NCBI GenBank assembly: GCA_005281725.1
Contig: SSBO01000012.1
Coordinates: 3,792,102 to 3,856,101, forward strand
DNA length: 64,000 nt
Direction of reading: 5' to 3'
Source of the DNA: Wuchereria bancrofti
Taxonomy: Eukaryota > Nematoda > Chromadorea > Rhabditida > Onchocercidae
In this document: positions 14,070 to 28,276 of the stretch, in pieces
Numbering within the stretch: position 1 is the stretch's first letter
Layout: every line of letters starts with the position of its first letter
Position numbers and translations under genes: made by a program
The notes under the pieces: model-generated
Seen by the model: only the letters and a program-made list of their open reading frames with translations
Databases searched by the model: none
What the model was told of the DNA's origin: nothing

Positions 14070-14725
14070 CTAAATTCAAAAAGCAACATCTATTGCACAT
14101 TATTTCGTTATTGGCTGTCACCACATAATCCAGAAGCACCACCATTGCACATAACATATTATTAAACAATGATACACTCAGGAAGCGTTACCAAAGAAGC
14201 ACAAAATCACACGCAGGTCACCAAACTCCCACAAGTCTATTTGGATAAGAAAAATTATGATGAATTAAAAAAATCTAATGACCCAACATTTCTGTTTCAG
14301 ACAGTTGCCCAAATCATTGCTGGTTTTACATCACAAAACAAAGTGGAAAGTTACAGAAGCACATAACAATTAATATAGATATATGATTAAAAAAAAAAAC
14401 TGATAACAAAAACAAAGATCAATCAGTGTACAGTAAAACCCTAACATAATATTTATATATGCATTTCTACTGTTTCACATCAGCAGCATTCTCCTTAAGG
14501 CACTTTTCACAACCTTGCAGGAACAGCCACTTATAAACAGCATTAAATAAAAAGGGTTCCAAATCCTGCTTACAATAAACCGTTAAAAAACATATCATAC
14601 TTACAATGGGAATATTTATCAATTCAACAATAATATGGAATTCACAATATCAATATGAGGATAACACAATTGAAAAAGGCAAACGATGAAAACAGATAAC
14701 TCACATAATTATGGACTATTCTTTT
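14070..14725. other. intergenic: MAPKAPK 3' flank
   Basis: Stretch between the MAPKAP kinase stop and the candidate exon above; presumably the kinase 3' UTR. The plus-strand open frame at 14169-14366 has no coding support. I see no RNA gene. Confidence 0.45.
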
Positions 14726-17710
<2,985 letters not shown>

Positions 17711-17784
17711 TAAAAAAATGGAACAGAATATTCTGTCCCGATTACCAGTAACTGCTACAACGGTTCTTGCCACTGCTGTGGGTC

Positions 17785-19378
17785 CTAAAATGAGACTTTT
17801 AAAACCACTCCTTTATTGATTGCGGAGTAATGGTAAATAAGTCAAATAATGGTAAGAAACAGCTCAAATTCTAAAAAATAACCAAAAACGAAGATAAAAA
17901 AAAGATTATTACGAAGCCAAGAATAGGGTGGAAACGATGTTGAATATTAACAAAACTGACATTTTGAACATCAAATCGATAAAACAGCCTGCATTTGAGC
18001 CAAATTTAATACCTTTACATGCCCAAATTTCTCTACCCGATTGAAAACGCACCACACCAACTTACAACAACACCCTCAAAAATGTTGCATTTCAGCTACG
18101 GAACTTCAGTAACTCCCAGAGCTGTTCACTGCAAGCCTTATTTCCATTATAATTTTGCTACATTGCAGCTAAATAATATTCCCGAGCAATCAAAAATCCT
18201 AAGCAGAACTCGGGACGAGAATTTCAGTTAAACTTGGAAACTCTGGTAAATGAATCTCATGACTCTTACAACCCCAGAAGACAATTCCGAAAACTTGCTC
18301 ATCAACGAAGAATCACATTAAGCTCCACAGATAAAGACGTGTAGACTTGGCTCACAAGCCCCTTTTTGGCTAGGTTTTCCTTTTGTCGTAATTTCTTTTT
18401 TCTTTTGCATTTAGTGAAAGTTAGTCTTCCACCACTAAACCAAGTTACGAGATGGGAAATTAACCAGCGCATTCCATATTTTAATTTCTGTACTTTGTGA
18501 TTTAAGTACACATACAATCCCAACATCACAGGACAGGCGTCCTCTGGGTTACCCATCTCAATAATCTAACTATTTCACTAAAATGCCATTTCAAAATCTT
18601 GTTTTTGTTTCATAAAATACCTTCCGGTATTTTGGAAAAGATTAACAATCAGCACAAAAAAGACGTTCAATAATCAATCAGCATGATCGAACTGGCCGCA
18701 TTCTAGAACTTCAGCATGACACCCGCCTCCGTCAGCTTCTTCTCCTTTACTCCCTGACAAACAAACTAAACAAACCTTACACTAATCTCAGCCACTTCGT
18801 TTCCATCATATTAGTGCCTGCTTACTTTACTACTAAAAACAAATCCTTTTCTTAAACGGCAAGATACTAAGCTGAGGATTAGATGAGTTACTACATTAAC
18901 ACCATATCGTTTTAAAATGTATCGACGTTTTATATCTGAAGTCCCCCCTCTAATATTAGAGAAATGAAAGTACATAGTAAAAGTTTTGGAAGCTTAAGCT
19001 TTTAAATAATGAACATTATACGAATTTTCATAAAACCACTCGGATTTGGTGCTGATACAGGTTCCTTTTTGTTCAGAGTATGCTCATATTAATATAAAAC
19101 ACTTTTAACTTCAAAGCGATAACACGCTGTGCGCAACGCAAAGAATACTTTATCGTTATACTCTGGCATTTGTGTATAGAAAACAGTATGCATTTTGTCC
19201 TATGGTTCTTCTGGCAACAGCTAATTTCAGCACCCATTTCAATTTCAGTGTAGGTAAGACAGTAAATCTCAGCAAATGGGCTGCAATAAAAAACAAAAGA
19301 ACGATCGGACTGTACAAACAGTAACAAGAATGTAGGACACATCACTATCATAGTCATAAAATTTAGAAGTGCTGTCTT
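17785..19378. other. intergenic: between IPMK and MAPKAPK
   Basis: About 1.6 kb holding the IPMK 3' flank and kinase upstream sequence. One minus-strand ATG frame of 84 codons (18556-18302, MGNPEDACPVMLG..., very Lys-rich in the middle) has tolerable codon use but no relatives I know and only a weak upstream acceptor. Nothing else stands out. Confidence 0.45.
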
Positions 19379-22300
19379 TCAATTAATCCCGGAACTCAAG
19401 ACTATTCTGTATGACCCAGAATCGAATGAATCCCGATATTTCTCTACTATATTAATCACATTGTTTAGGCCAAATAAATAATTGTCATCTACAGCACCGT
19501 TTGCCGGAAAGACATGAGAGAAATCGATCAGTTTAACAAGAACGTTTGGTGGTCGTTCCACACACGCTTCATAAGCAAGCAAAATTGATGAAGCATAGAA
19601 ATGATAAACCTGAAATAGTCGTAACTTATTACATTCTGATATACAGTGCTAATATTTTTATAATTCCTAGATGAAAACTGAGCAAAACCGAAAAATAGGA
19701 ATATTCTGAGTGTTTAGTGAGATTCAGATCCAAAAAGCTATTACTTGAAAATTTGCTGCCAAGATCATAGAGCCATGATACTTGATTCTGACCAGCTGCT
19801 ACTAAATTAGCCTATTTACAGGTGAACTTGTAAAAATTTGGAACACCAAATAAAATACCCGCTGTGAATTGAACCACTTTCGAAGCTTATATAACTGCTC
19901 CAGTGTCTGCTCTGCTACTGAACTTTTTTCCATGAGTCTTCCAGATAAAAACTCACGAAAGGCTGTAAAATTTGTATACAAACCAGCAACAAACAAAACA
20001 AACATGTGGAAATTTTGAAATTTCGTGAATTTCCCTGATATATATCACTGGCGATGTTGTCTTGAAAAGAAATTATTTATTGACACGAATAATTTTGCAG
20101 CTATCTTATCGAATAAATCAGACTTGTTCAGTGAAGCAAGTGAAAAGGCAAAGTATCAATTGCGTGATTTATGATGTAATGAGGCTATCGGGAAAGGACA
20201 ACAGGAAACGGATGGGTTCGGATGAGTTCTCAACAGAAGCCAACAATGAATAATGACCAAATGCTTTTTCAACCACATTATACTAAGCTGAACTTTTCCG
20301 CATTCATTTTCTCAAGCACATTTCAATCAAATCTCCTTAATGAGATACCAGTCAAAAAGTTCAATAGATTCGAATACCAATCTTACATAAATTATCTCTT
20401 CCCAACTGCTCTGCATATAAATGCAGAATTGAAAATTGCAAGCTTCCAATTGCAAACTTTTAGTCACTATGCTTAAATATTCTTTTGTCTAGACAAAGCA
20501 ACTGCAGAATTAAACCTCGATGTGTTATTATTGATGAAGAAATTTGCCATATTTAAAATCGTCACCAAAATTTAATACTGAATGATTAAAGATCCCGTTT
20601 CAAATGGTTACAAAAAAGAAACTTAGCACCTTAAATCATATCGCCTTTACCACGTTTCGTAAAAAGATGAACTTAAAATGTTTATGAATGAACAAACCAT
20701 CAACGACATTTTCCAGATTCCTGGATCTCCCCCACTGTTTATCACGAACTCGTAAATCATTTTCGTTGCGACCAAAACGCATCTCAAGAAAGAATAAATA
20801 TGAGCATGAATTTTTTTAGTAAAGTGATTATTAGAAGTCGTGAATTTCAAGGAAATTTCTTTTTTGAAATTAATTCGAAAAATCTTTTTTTTTGTGGAAT
20901 TTCTCGATAGTCAAACATTAATGGAAAGTAATGCGCACAATTTGAATGCGATCTGCCCGGTTGCAGATTACAGGTTGTTCGTACTTTCCCGGCAAAGAGC
21001 AGCTGTACCACTCAATCAATGAGATAAGGTTCCCACAGAGTGTCCTTAGAGATTAGCATATAATTAAAAGGTCGACAAACGAGGTTAAAAAAATTGCCTC
21101 CCTCACTGAACACAAAAGCTCTTCTCTGTTCAATCATTAACTACCTGATTTTTTGTATTATTATTTCTAAACACGGAACATAAAACTCCTTTATAAAATA
21201 GTTGAAATTCTTGCATTTTGTAGCTCAAAAACAGATGATTAAGAAATACTGAAATATTTTGAAATATTCATAAGAAATGAACCATAATACAGATTATACC
21301 CGATAACCAGTTAAACGGAAGCCAAGTGTTTCTTGTTCAGGATACTTTATCGCTTCGGACAATCTCTTGGCTTTTGTTGCACTCGGATCATAGGTCACTC
21401 TGCCCATTTTGATATCCATAATGCACGGACATTTATAACGATATGCTAAATCCTCCATAACGATAAATTCCATCTCTCAAAATTTGAATATATTTGGATT
21501 AATGTTGAGAAATCTAATAAATGGGCTAAACTTGCTCAGCTTTTTATCCTCCTCCATCCTCACAACTTTTGCTCCTGCTACATCTGCTCTATAATTTCGT
21601 TTCCCTAGAGTTAAAAAAAAAGAAAGATTATGCTATCATTTTATCCTGAGGTCCAGTGTTTGAAATATGCCATTATTACATGGGAAAATTTACAACTTTA
21701 TTATCAAAAAAGCTAAAAAATCATCATCTAGTTTCTTCAAACAAAAACTTTTTTTTAGATCAAATCTTTTTTTTTTCAGATCAAATCACCTTTTCTTCCA
21801 ACTCGTAATGTTTTTAACCCATAGAATTTTGGAACGAATGCAGCAAATCTCGTTAAAACATCATTTTCATCATTTAGATGCTTCAAACTGCTATAGAATG
21901 CTACCTGAAACCATTAAGTAATTAAATTAATTCACTTACTAGATCTTCGTTTACAGCATGAGAGACAGATTTCAGACTGCATATCCCAGGAAAACGATAT
22001 ATTTGTTTATTTGTTCACCTGCTACTTCGAGCAAAGTAAACAAAAGTTGCGTTAACATTGAATACACTGCGTTTATGGACTGCTGTGGACGTAGAAGAAA
22101 TATCAGATATCATTTATTACCAAATGATTCGAAGATTTATTGAAGCAACAAAAAATACTGCAACCAAATGATAGTAAACAGATCAAACAGCACCATAAAT
22201 GTAATCTTTTAATCACTTGTTGGAATTATAATAAACAAACCTCACATACTCCTCGCACGCCTTCCTGTACAGGTTTCAACAGTGTTTCACTACCAATTTC

Positions 22301-22553
22301 CTTTATAAGTCCTAAAAGCAAATCCTGCAACCAAACCTTAATTTATGCTGAAATGAGTGTTTACTCCAGAAATTAATTTAATATAAATCTTACAAATTTT
22401 GTGGCAATCTATAATAATCTTTGGAAAAACAGACGAACCAATTTGATGCACGCCATTTGTAACTACCGACGGATGATGTCCAGCAATTTGCTCTCGATAC
22501 CATTCATAAGATGTTGGCAACTGCACTGCTGCACTAGTTTGTTCATCGGCCAT
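19379..22553 (-). CDS. ipmk-1: inositol polyphosphate multikinase (IPK family)
   Basis: Seven exons: 22553-22439, 22311-22241, 21904-21790, 21475-21300, 20782-20698, 19962-19859, 19609-19379; 897 nt, 298 aa. The order of motifs is that of IPMK: QIAGHHPSVV near residue 30, LLKPVQEGVRG, the inositol-binding/catalytic PCIMDIKMG (PxxxDxKxG), GFRLTGYR, and near the C-terminus the metal-binding VKLIDFSHVFP followed by DDNYLFGL. The enzyme phosphorylates InsP3/InsP4 to higher inositol phosphates in nucleus and cytosol. Length fits compact IPMKs rather than IP6K or IP3-3K, which carry long N-terminal arms. Two internal acceptors end in GAG rather than CAG/TAG. The frame is open from ATG 22553 back to an acceptor at about 22614, so a few more N-terminal residues are possible. 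Confidence 0.9.
21748..21788. repeat. duplicated T-run plus AGATCAAATC in IPMK intron
   Basis: Two adjacent copies of a T8-10 run followed by (C)AGATCAAATC, within the intron after IPMK exon 3. Probably slippage; no function proposed. Confidence 0.6.
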
Positions 22554-22614
22554 AAGTGAAATAACAATAAAATCAGCTCCAACAGCCAAAAATAATGTTT
22601 TAAGAATTTTTGCC

Positions 22615-24183
22615 TAAACGACGCAACGTTACACGGTGAATAAAAACGCACTAAACGTACGTTTCAAATGAAGTTAAATTTACAAGCGAAGTGGTATACA
22701 GATGAACCTGGATGTCATTTAAGTCTTAAACAATTTACAGTCTCTTTATGCAATTGAGGATAAAAAGCAACAGCGAAAGAGCAGATCTATCCAAGACTTC
22801 TTCAACCATTTAATATTCTAACACATCTACCGGTCTAATCTCAGTACAAATAAATCGTACAACTACAACTCATACCGATCTAATAAGTACTCGAAATGTG
22901 CATCACTGGTAAAAGCGGTGGATCCATGTGAACTACTGCCGCATGTTCATGCTCAAACACTTTATCATGAAGTCCCACTTCGCAAATGTGTTTCGGGTTA
23001 TCCTACTTATGAAACTCATAGATCACGACTTCGATGATCCATATGTTTTGTGGCAACCATAATTTTTTCTTTTTTTTTTAAATCATTAAAGGAATATTGG
23101 AAATTATGCAAAAAATTATCAACAGAAAAGGGAATAATTGAGATCTGACAAGGAATTTCGAGCAGCGAATTACAACAATGCGTACAAACTGGCCAAACCT
23201 GATGCTCCAGAAATAAGAAAGATGATTAAAAACTTTTTATGAGACCAAAAAAAGACTTTGAGTTGTTTCAGCAAGTACTAAATTTAAAATGTGAGTGGAA
23301 TGACAGAGTATAAAATAGGTTCACTGCACTAATTAATTTAATGCTTTATTAAATTGTAAAGCATATCACACTTTTATTGATCTTATACAGAATATTACAA
23401 CTACAAAAAAATCGATACGCAAAGTTTCTTGGCATGTTTTTGCTACATTAAAAATTGCTAGTTTTATCTACAAAGAGCCTATATTCCCGGAAACTTCAAA
23501 TTAAACAGAGACAACTTTATCAAATGTTAATAAGCGATGATCAAACTCATTAAAGTGTGAAGCCCAAGTAGTACACTGAAACAGATTGGTGAGATAAAAA
23601 AATCCGACAATTCTTTTCCAAAATGCAACCTACTTGAATATAATCAAATTTCAACCAAAAAAAAAATGATAACCTATTAGATTAATAACTAAGCGCTTAT
23701 TAAGTAATCGTTGCATTAAAATACAACCACAAATTAGCTTACATAAATGAAGTAATTGATCAAGAATTCAGTTCAGGAATTTGATTCTTATAGCAAATTT
23801 CATTTCTACATCATTTCCTATTTAATATTCCAAATATCGAATTCGGTTTCTTTTTTAAATTATTTCATTCATCCAGTTGAAATCCAAATAACTGTGAAAA
23901 AGAACAGTTTTGAAAAAACCCTAAAAAGTAGAATTACGTTAAGTGAAACTGAAAGTCTTCATCGCTGAAACAATAAATGAAATAACACATCAAAAAAGAA
24001 AAAAATCATGCTCCTAAATACTTTTGAAATGCCATAAGAGACACGATAAAGTTCTGGGACAGTCTGTAGGTCTTTGAGCACGATTTCTTTTAAATTACCG
24101 GTATTATAACAATGTTTACTCATTCAGCTTCCAACAGAAGACTTCTAAAAAGTATAACTTCGTCATGAAAATATGAAAATAAT
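22615..24183. other. intergenic: ham-1 3' flank and IPMK upstream region
   Basis: About 1.6 kb, very AT-rich between 23.0 and 24.0 kb. Short open frames (for example 23756-23968) have the low complexity expected of AT-rich DNA. No RNA gene or repeat family recognised. Confidence 0.45.
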
Positions 24184-27100
24184 TCAAACATTAGCAATAC
24201 TGAAAGTTGTCGGCAAAATCTTTTCAGCTCGTGTGATGTCCTCAAACTGCGTACTTTCACTGCTTAACATATTGACGTACGTATGATTTCGATTCAATAC
24301 AGTCGGCTCATCAGGAGAGATATCACCAGAATGGCTATCATAAAAATCCTTTGAAATTTCGGTAATTACGGGAGAGAGTGAAAATGCTGAATCAAAATCC
24401 CACTGAACAGGAATTGACGTTCGACTACGCTCATTCTTCTTTCTCGATCTCTTTTTTCGTTTGATTTTATTATTAATATTTTTACAATTCGTCAAGAATG
24501 GGATATATTCCGATCCACTCACGGGATTGAAATTATTCAGCAAGTACTGATCGTTCGTTTTTACCCACTTTCGATAAAACTCGTTCTCATGGAACAAGCA
24601 TGTCCTGCAAAAAGACTATGTCAACTTCTTATGGGTTTTGATTGTCAACCTGAATTCCACTCTTGAACAAAACCCTTACAATTCTACAACACGTAAGACC
24701 GACAGCAATACACTAGAATTCTAGCATGGAACGTAAAATAATTATCTAAAAATAAAGGTTGTCTCAACAGATGAAGTTCTTAAATGTCTACTAGATATGA
24801 TAGTGCTATTAATCACAACTTAAACTGGTGATATTCGAATGTTTCGTATTCTTTAGACTTAAAGACCAGGTGCTAAACTTCAAAAATGAACCATGTGCAT
24901 TTGAAATCCGATAAAAAATCACTGAGGAATGAGCAAGAACAACAAAAGACATGAAAGATTCAGAAAAATATGTTTGTTTTTCTGAATCTTTAATGTATGA
25001 AATGTAGCATTAAAAAGAATATATGACGCTCAAATCCCTCACTAGCTATAATGTTCATTTGAAGAGACTATCATCAAATGAGATTTTAAAAGCAAATGAT
25101 TGCAAAAATTAATCATACCAAAAAGAAAACGACTTATAGATGAATTTATTAATTCCCAGCAATATGAATTTTGCGGATTATTTAAGGTAAACAAAAGAAA
25201 AACAAAAAACAAAAAAGAAAAACATTGGAATTCGGCATGGAACACAACCGAAAACAAACAATGTGAGGAAAATCATTTTTAAACGTAAAATTAAACAAAC
25301 ATGAAATAGGATGAGGGAAAAAGTGTAGAGAGGGTATAACATGCGTTCAGAATTTAACGGAGTAGGGAGAAATAGTAAACATCATGCTGAAAGTGACTGA
25401 GTGATATAATTAATACTCACCACAAGAATTAAAATAAAATTTCGAAAATATACATTTCTTTTGTTGAAAACAAATCTATTGTGGAGTAGAATTACCGGAA
25501 AAAAAGGCTTCAAAAAAGTACATTTACGACATACAAGTAGATAAACATACGGACAAGTAAGAACAAGAGCCATACGTATACCAAGCAAAACAGAAAAATC
25601 GTGCGAAGTATTATGAAAACATGACAAAAGTGACAGATTAAAGCAGTCGCATATCTGCGGAAATGGATATTTTGTCACCGGATGAAACAAAACGATATCT
25701 GAACCAATCCCTTAACACAATGATTTAAGCCTCATCTCGACATCTGACAGTTATTCTGTTCCAACTGTTTCTCCATAAGTGAAAATAAGTGAAAAAAAAT
25801 CTACAGTCTTTCTACCCACTTCAGTATTCGAAAAAGTTCACTCTAACTTCTTCAACCTTCAGCAAAGTGTACCAAGCCTAACACTGACACTCCACAGCAA
25901 CATCTTCTAATAGATAAAGTTGCAAACCACAGATGCCTTTAATTAGTCGCTGTTCTGACTAAACCTAACAATTTCTATGTCATTCATAATCTCGTAAATC
26001 ATAAGAAGTCTCATAACTAATTTGCTAAACCTTGACCTTTAGTCCTAGTGCTAGTCCGCTGATCCATTTTTTAACTCTGACTATAACTAATAAGAGTAAA
26101 TCTAGCACAATACGATAAATAAGAGCCCAAAAAGGATAAAAACAAAACCACTGTTTTCAGGAGAGAGCTTTAAGAACATTACTTTTGTGCTGCGTAAGAC
26201 GTTTCGCCACTGTTGTTTGGTTGAGTACTGGCAGTTGGCACTTGAAGATATTTGCGTTGATCTGATGGACTCGTGGGGTTTTGTCTAAGTTGCACTGCTT
26301 TTGGCAGAGTGTCTTTTTTCATGAACAACTTGGCCAGAATACCTGAACAGGAATTCAGTTTAATTGACATTGTTTTTCTCACTTTCTTTCATGTCTTACA
26401 AACATCCTTTTTGTCTAAATGCTACGAAAACGGTTTGAATTTTGAAGCTCAAGTCGAACTTGTCCCATCATAAATTTTGAGCACTAGAGATGTATTTGAA
26501 GACCTTTCTTGATTTTCAATGAATTTGACGGAGCATAGCAATTCATGACACTTTGTCCAGTTTGGCATTCAACGGTACATTTGAACGTCTTGGTGGAATG
26601 ATAAGGAGTTGTAGGAGGAAAACAGATATACAGTTGTTTCAGGTCATACTCCAAGATATTTTGTTTTAGAAGGGTGTGAATGGCTTGCCGAAATATCTTC
26701 GCTGAGGGAGGTTCAATTTTTGGATATTCCTTACGAATTTCATCCAGCAAAACATCCAAAACTGCTGGACGACCACTCTGATTCATTTTGAATACTACAT
26801 TACAAATAATATCCAACAATGGTACTAAATGCATCTGATCAATCTTGTGCATTCCAATATTTTCCACATCACCTGAAATATAACTATTTCTTTTTTTTCA
26901 TGATTCGACATTCGAATTTGATTATATATTCTTACAAGACATCCTTAATTTTTCAAAAAGTAATATCGTTCTTTGAAGATAGGAAATAAGTAATAACAAG
27001 ACATTGATCAGCTGCAAAAAAAGGGTTTTTTTTTTGATTTTATTTGCGAACATCTTGATGTTGGAAATTTGCCAGATGTTTGGGAATGGACTGTTTTTTA

Positions 27101-28253
27101 ATACCAATTATTCATTTGTGCTTCTTACAGATTATCTCTGTTTTGTTTTTCAAATTGCTGAATGATTTTTAGTAGAAATGAGAACTTCAAGAAGATTCTC
27201 GAAAAAAGGTGCATTGACCTCAAATTTCAGTCGTACCTCTGATACTGATTTTATCTCCGATGCTCTCAGAGATAAGGTCGGTGATGAAGTAAAAAAGGTT
27301 TGCTAAATGAATTTGAATTAATTTTGAAAGTTATAAGATAGGACATTAACAGCGTTATTTGGTTATGGACATCTGTTTGCATGTGTAAATTTCCTCAAAA
27401 TTACAGCTTTTATGTAATTATACCTATTTTCTGTTCCTATTTATCTCGAATTTCATGCTAACAGGTGTGTTCATTGCCCTCTCATGATGACTCCTCAAAA
27501 CGTCTCATCCCTCGACAGGTGCTCTCTTTCGTTCCTCTCAATCCAATCTTCCCATGGTATCTTATAAAAACACAGTATCACCTTTATCCGTATTTTCATC
27601 ACTTTATCTTGTAGCGCCTTTTTATTATTTTGCCAGATTCTTATTTCAAAATTATGCTTAAATTCCAACATTCTTCTATAGGAGTTTATTCCAAATAGAA
27701 GTTTAAAACTGTTAAGAGTAAAATGTATCTTGAGAATCCAAGCATCTGACTTTTTAAATTCAGATAATATTCATATTTCACTATAGTCAAACTTAAAAAA
27801 AGGAAAAACGGAAAAACGATGTGGTCAATGATGAAAGACCAAAAATGTTACCGAAAGTCTCGATTCGGTATCCTTTTGCTGGTTTCAAAATTCGCCGAAT
27901 CCAAGCATCGCGCAATGTCTGCATATATCGTTCGTTCATTGAAGTTATGAATAATGTTGATGGCTTGATATAGCCAACATATTTCGTGGAATTTATTGCT
28001 TCCACTAAATTCGTATTCCAGAAGCATGCTTTATTTTCCTGAGATAGTATATTTTTCGATGCAACTTTTCGGTTATAGGAATTCAGCAAAATCTGAGTAC
28101 TTTTTTTGGGATGCTTTCACATGGTAGAATTAATTTGAAGTTAATAAAAAAGAACTGATGAATAACCTGAACGAAACTTTGGAACAGTTTGTGTCCGGTA
28201 ACTTTCTTATCGGTAACTCTCTGAAAGATGATTCCAAGGCAAGGCGTGAACAT
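24184..28253 (-). CDS. ham-1: HAM-1 / storkhead-box winged-helix protein
   Basis: Five exons: 28253-28167, 28092-27852, 26872-26504, 26342-26183, 24604-24184; 1278 nt, 425 aa, all phases consistent. The N-terminus resembles STOX1: CLGIIFQRV, then ACFWNTNLVEAI, then LRDAWIRRILKPAKGYRIET. The storkhead winged helix follows (about 122-196: HLVPLLDIICNVVFKMN ... LLKQNILEYDLKQLYICFPP). The C-terminal exon has a basic run (KRKKRSRKKNERSR) and acidic/Ser-rich stretches. C. elegans HAM-1 is of similar length and controls asymmetric neuroblast division at the cell cortex and in the nucleus. A second acceptor at 28038, in phase, would remove 18 residues not found in STOX1 and give 407 aa. The ATG lies 13 nt after a TTTCAG acceptor, suggesting trans-splicing or a distant 5' exon. 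Confidence 0.9.
27178..27786 (+). CDS. small unassigned gene nested antisense in ham-1 intron 2
   Basis: Three plus-strand exons: 27178-27297 (40 codons), 27465-27518 (18 codons), 27682-27786 (34 codons plus TAG), 92 aa. ATG lies 5 nt after a TTTTTAG acceptor, as for a spliced-leader start. Both joins are phase 0 with donors AAG/gtttgc and CAG/gtgctc and acceptors CTAACAG and TATAG. Exons 1 and 2 are clearly less AT-rich than the flanks and use varied codons (MRTSRRFSKKGALTS..., DALRDKVGDEVKK, then CSLPSHDDSSKRLIPRQ). Exon 3 is less convincing and may have a donor after its 12th codon. The product is basic and hydrophilic with no signal peptide or membrane segment. I do not recognise the family. 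It could be a real host-intron gene or a pseudogene fragment. Confidence 0.45.
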
Positions 28254-28266
28254 CGCTATTTATCCT

Positions 28267-28276
28267 CTGAAATAAA
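28267..28276 (-). promoter_or_regulatory. ham-1 first splice acceptor (probable spliced-leader site)
   Basis: Minus-strand ATTTCAG followed by a 13-nt leader and the ham-1 ATG. The leader contains TAA/TAG in frames that would stop any upstream coding exon, so this marks the true start of translation. Confidence 0.5.
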
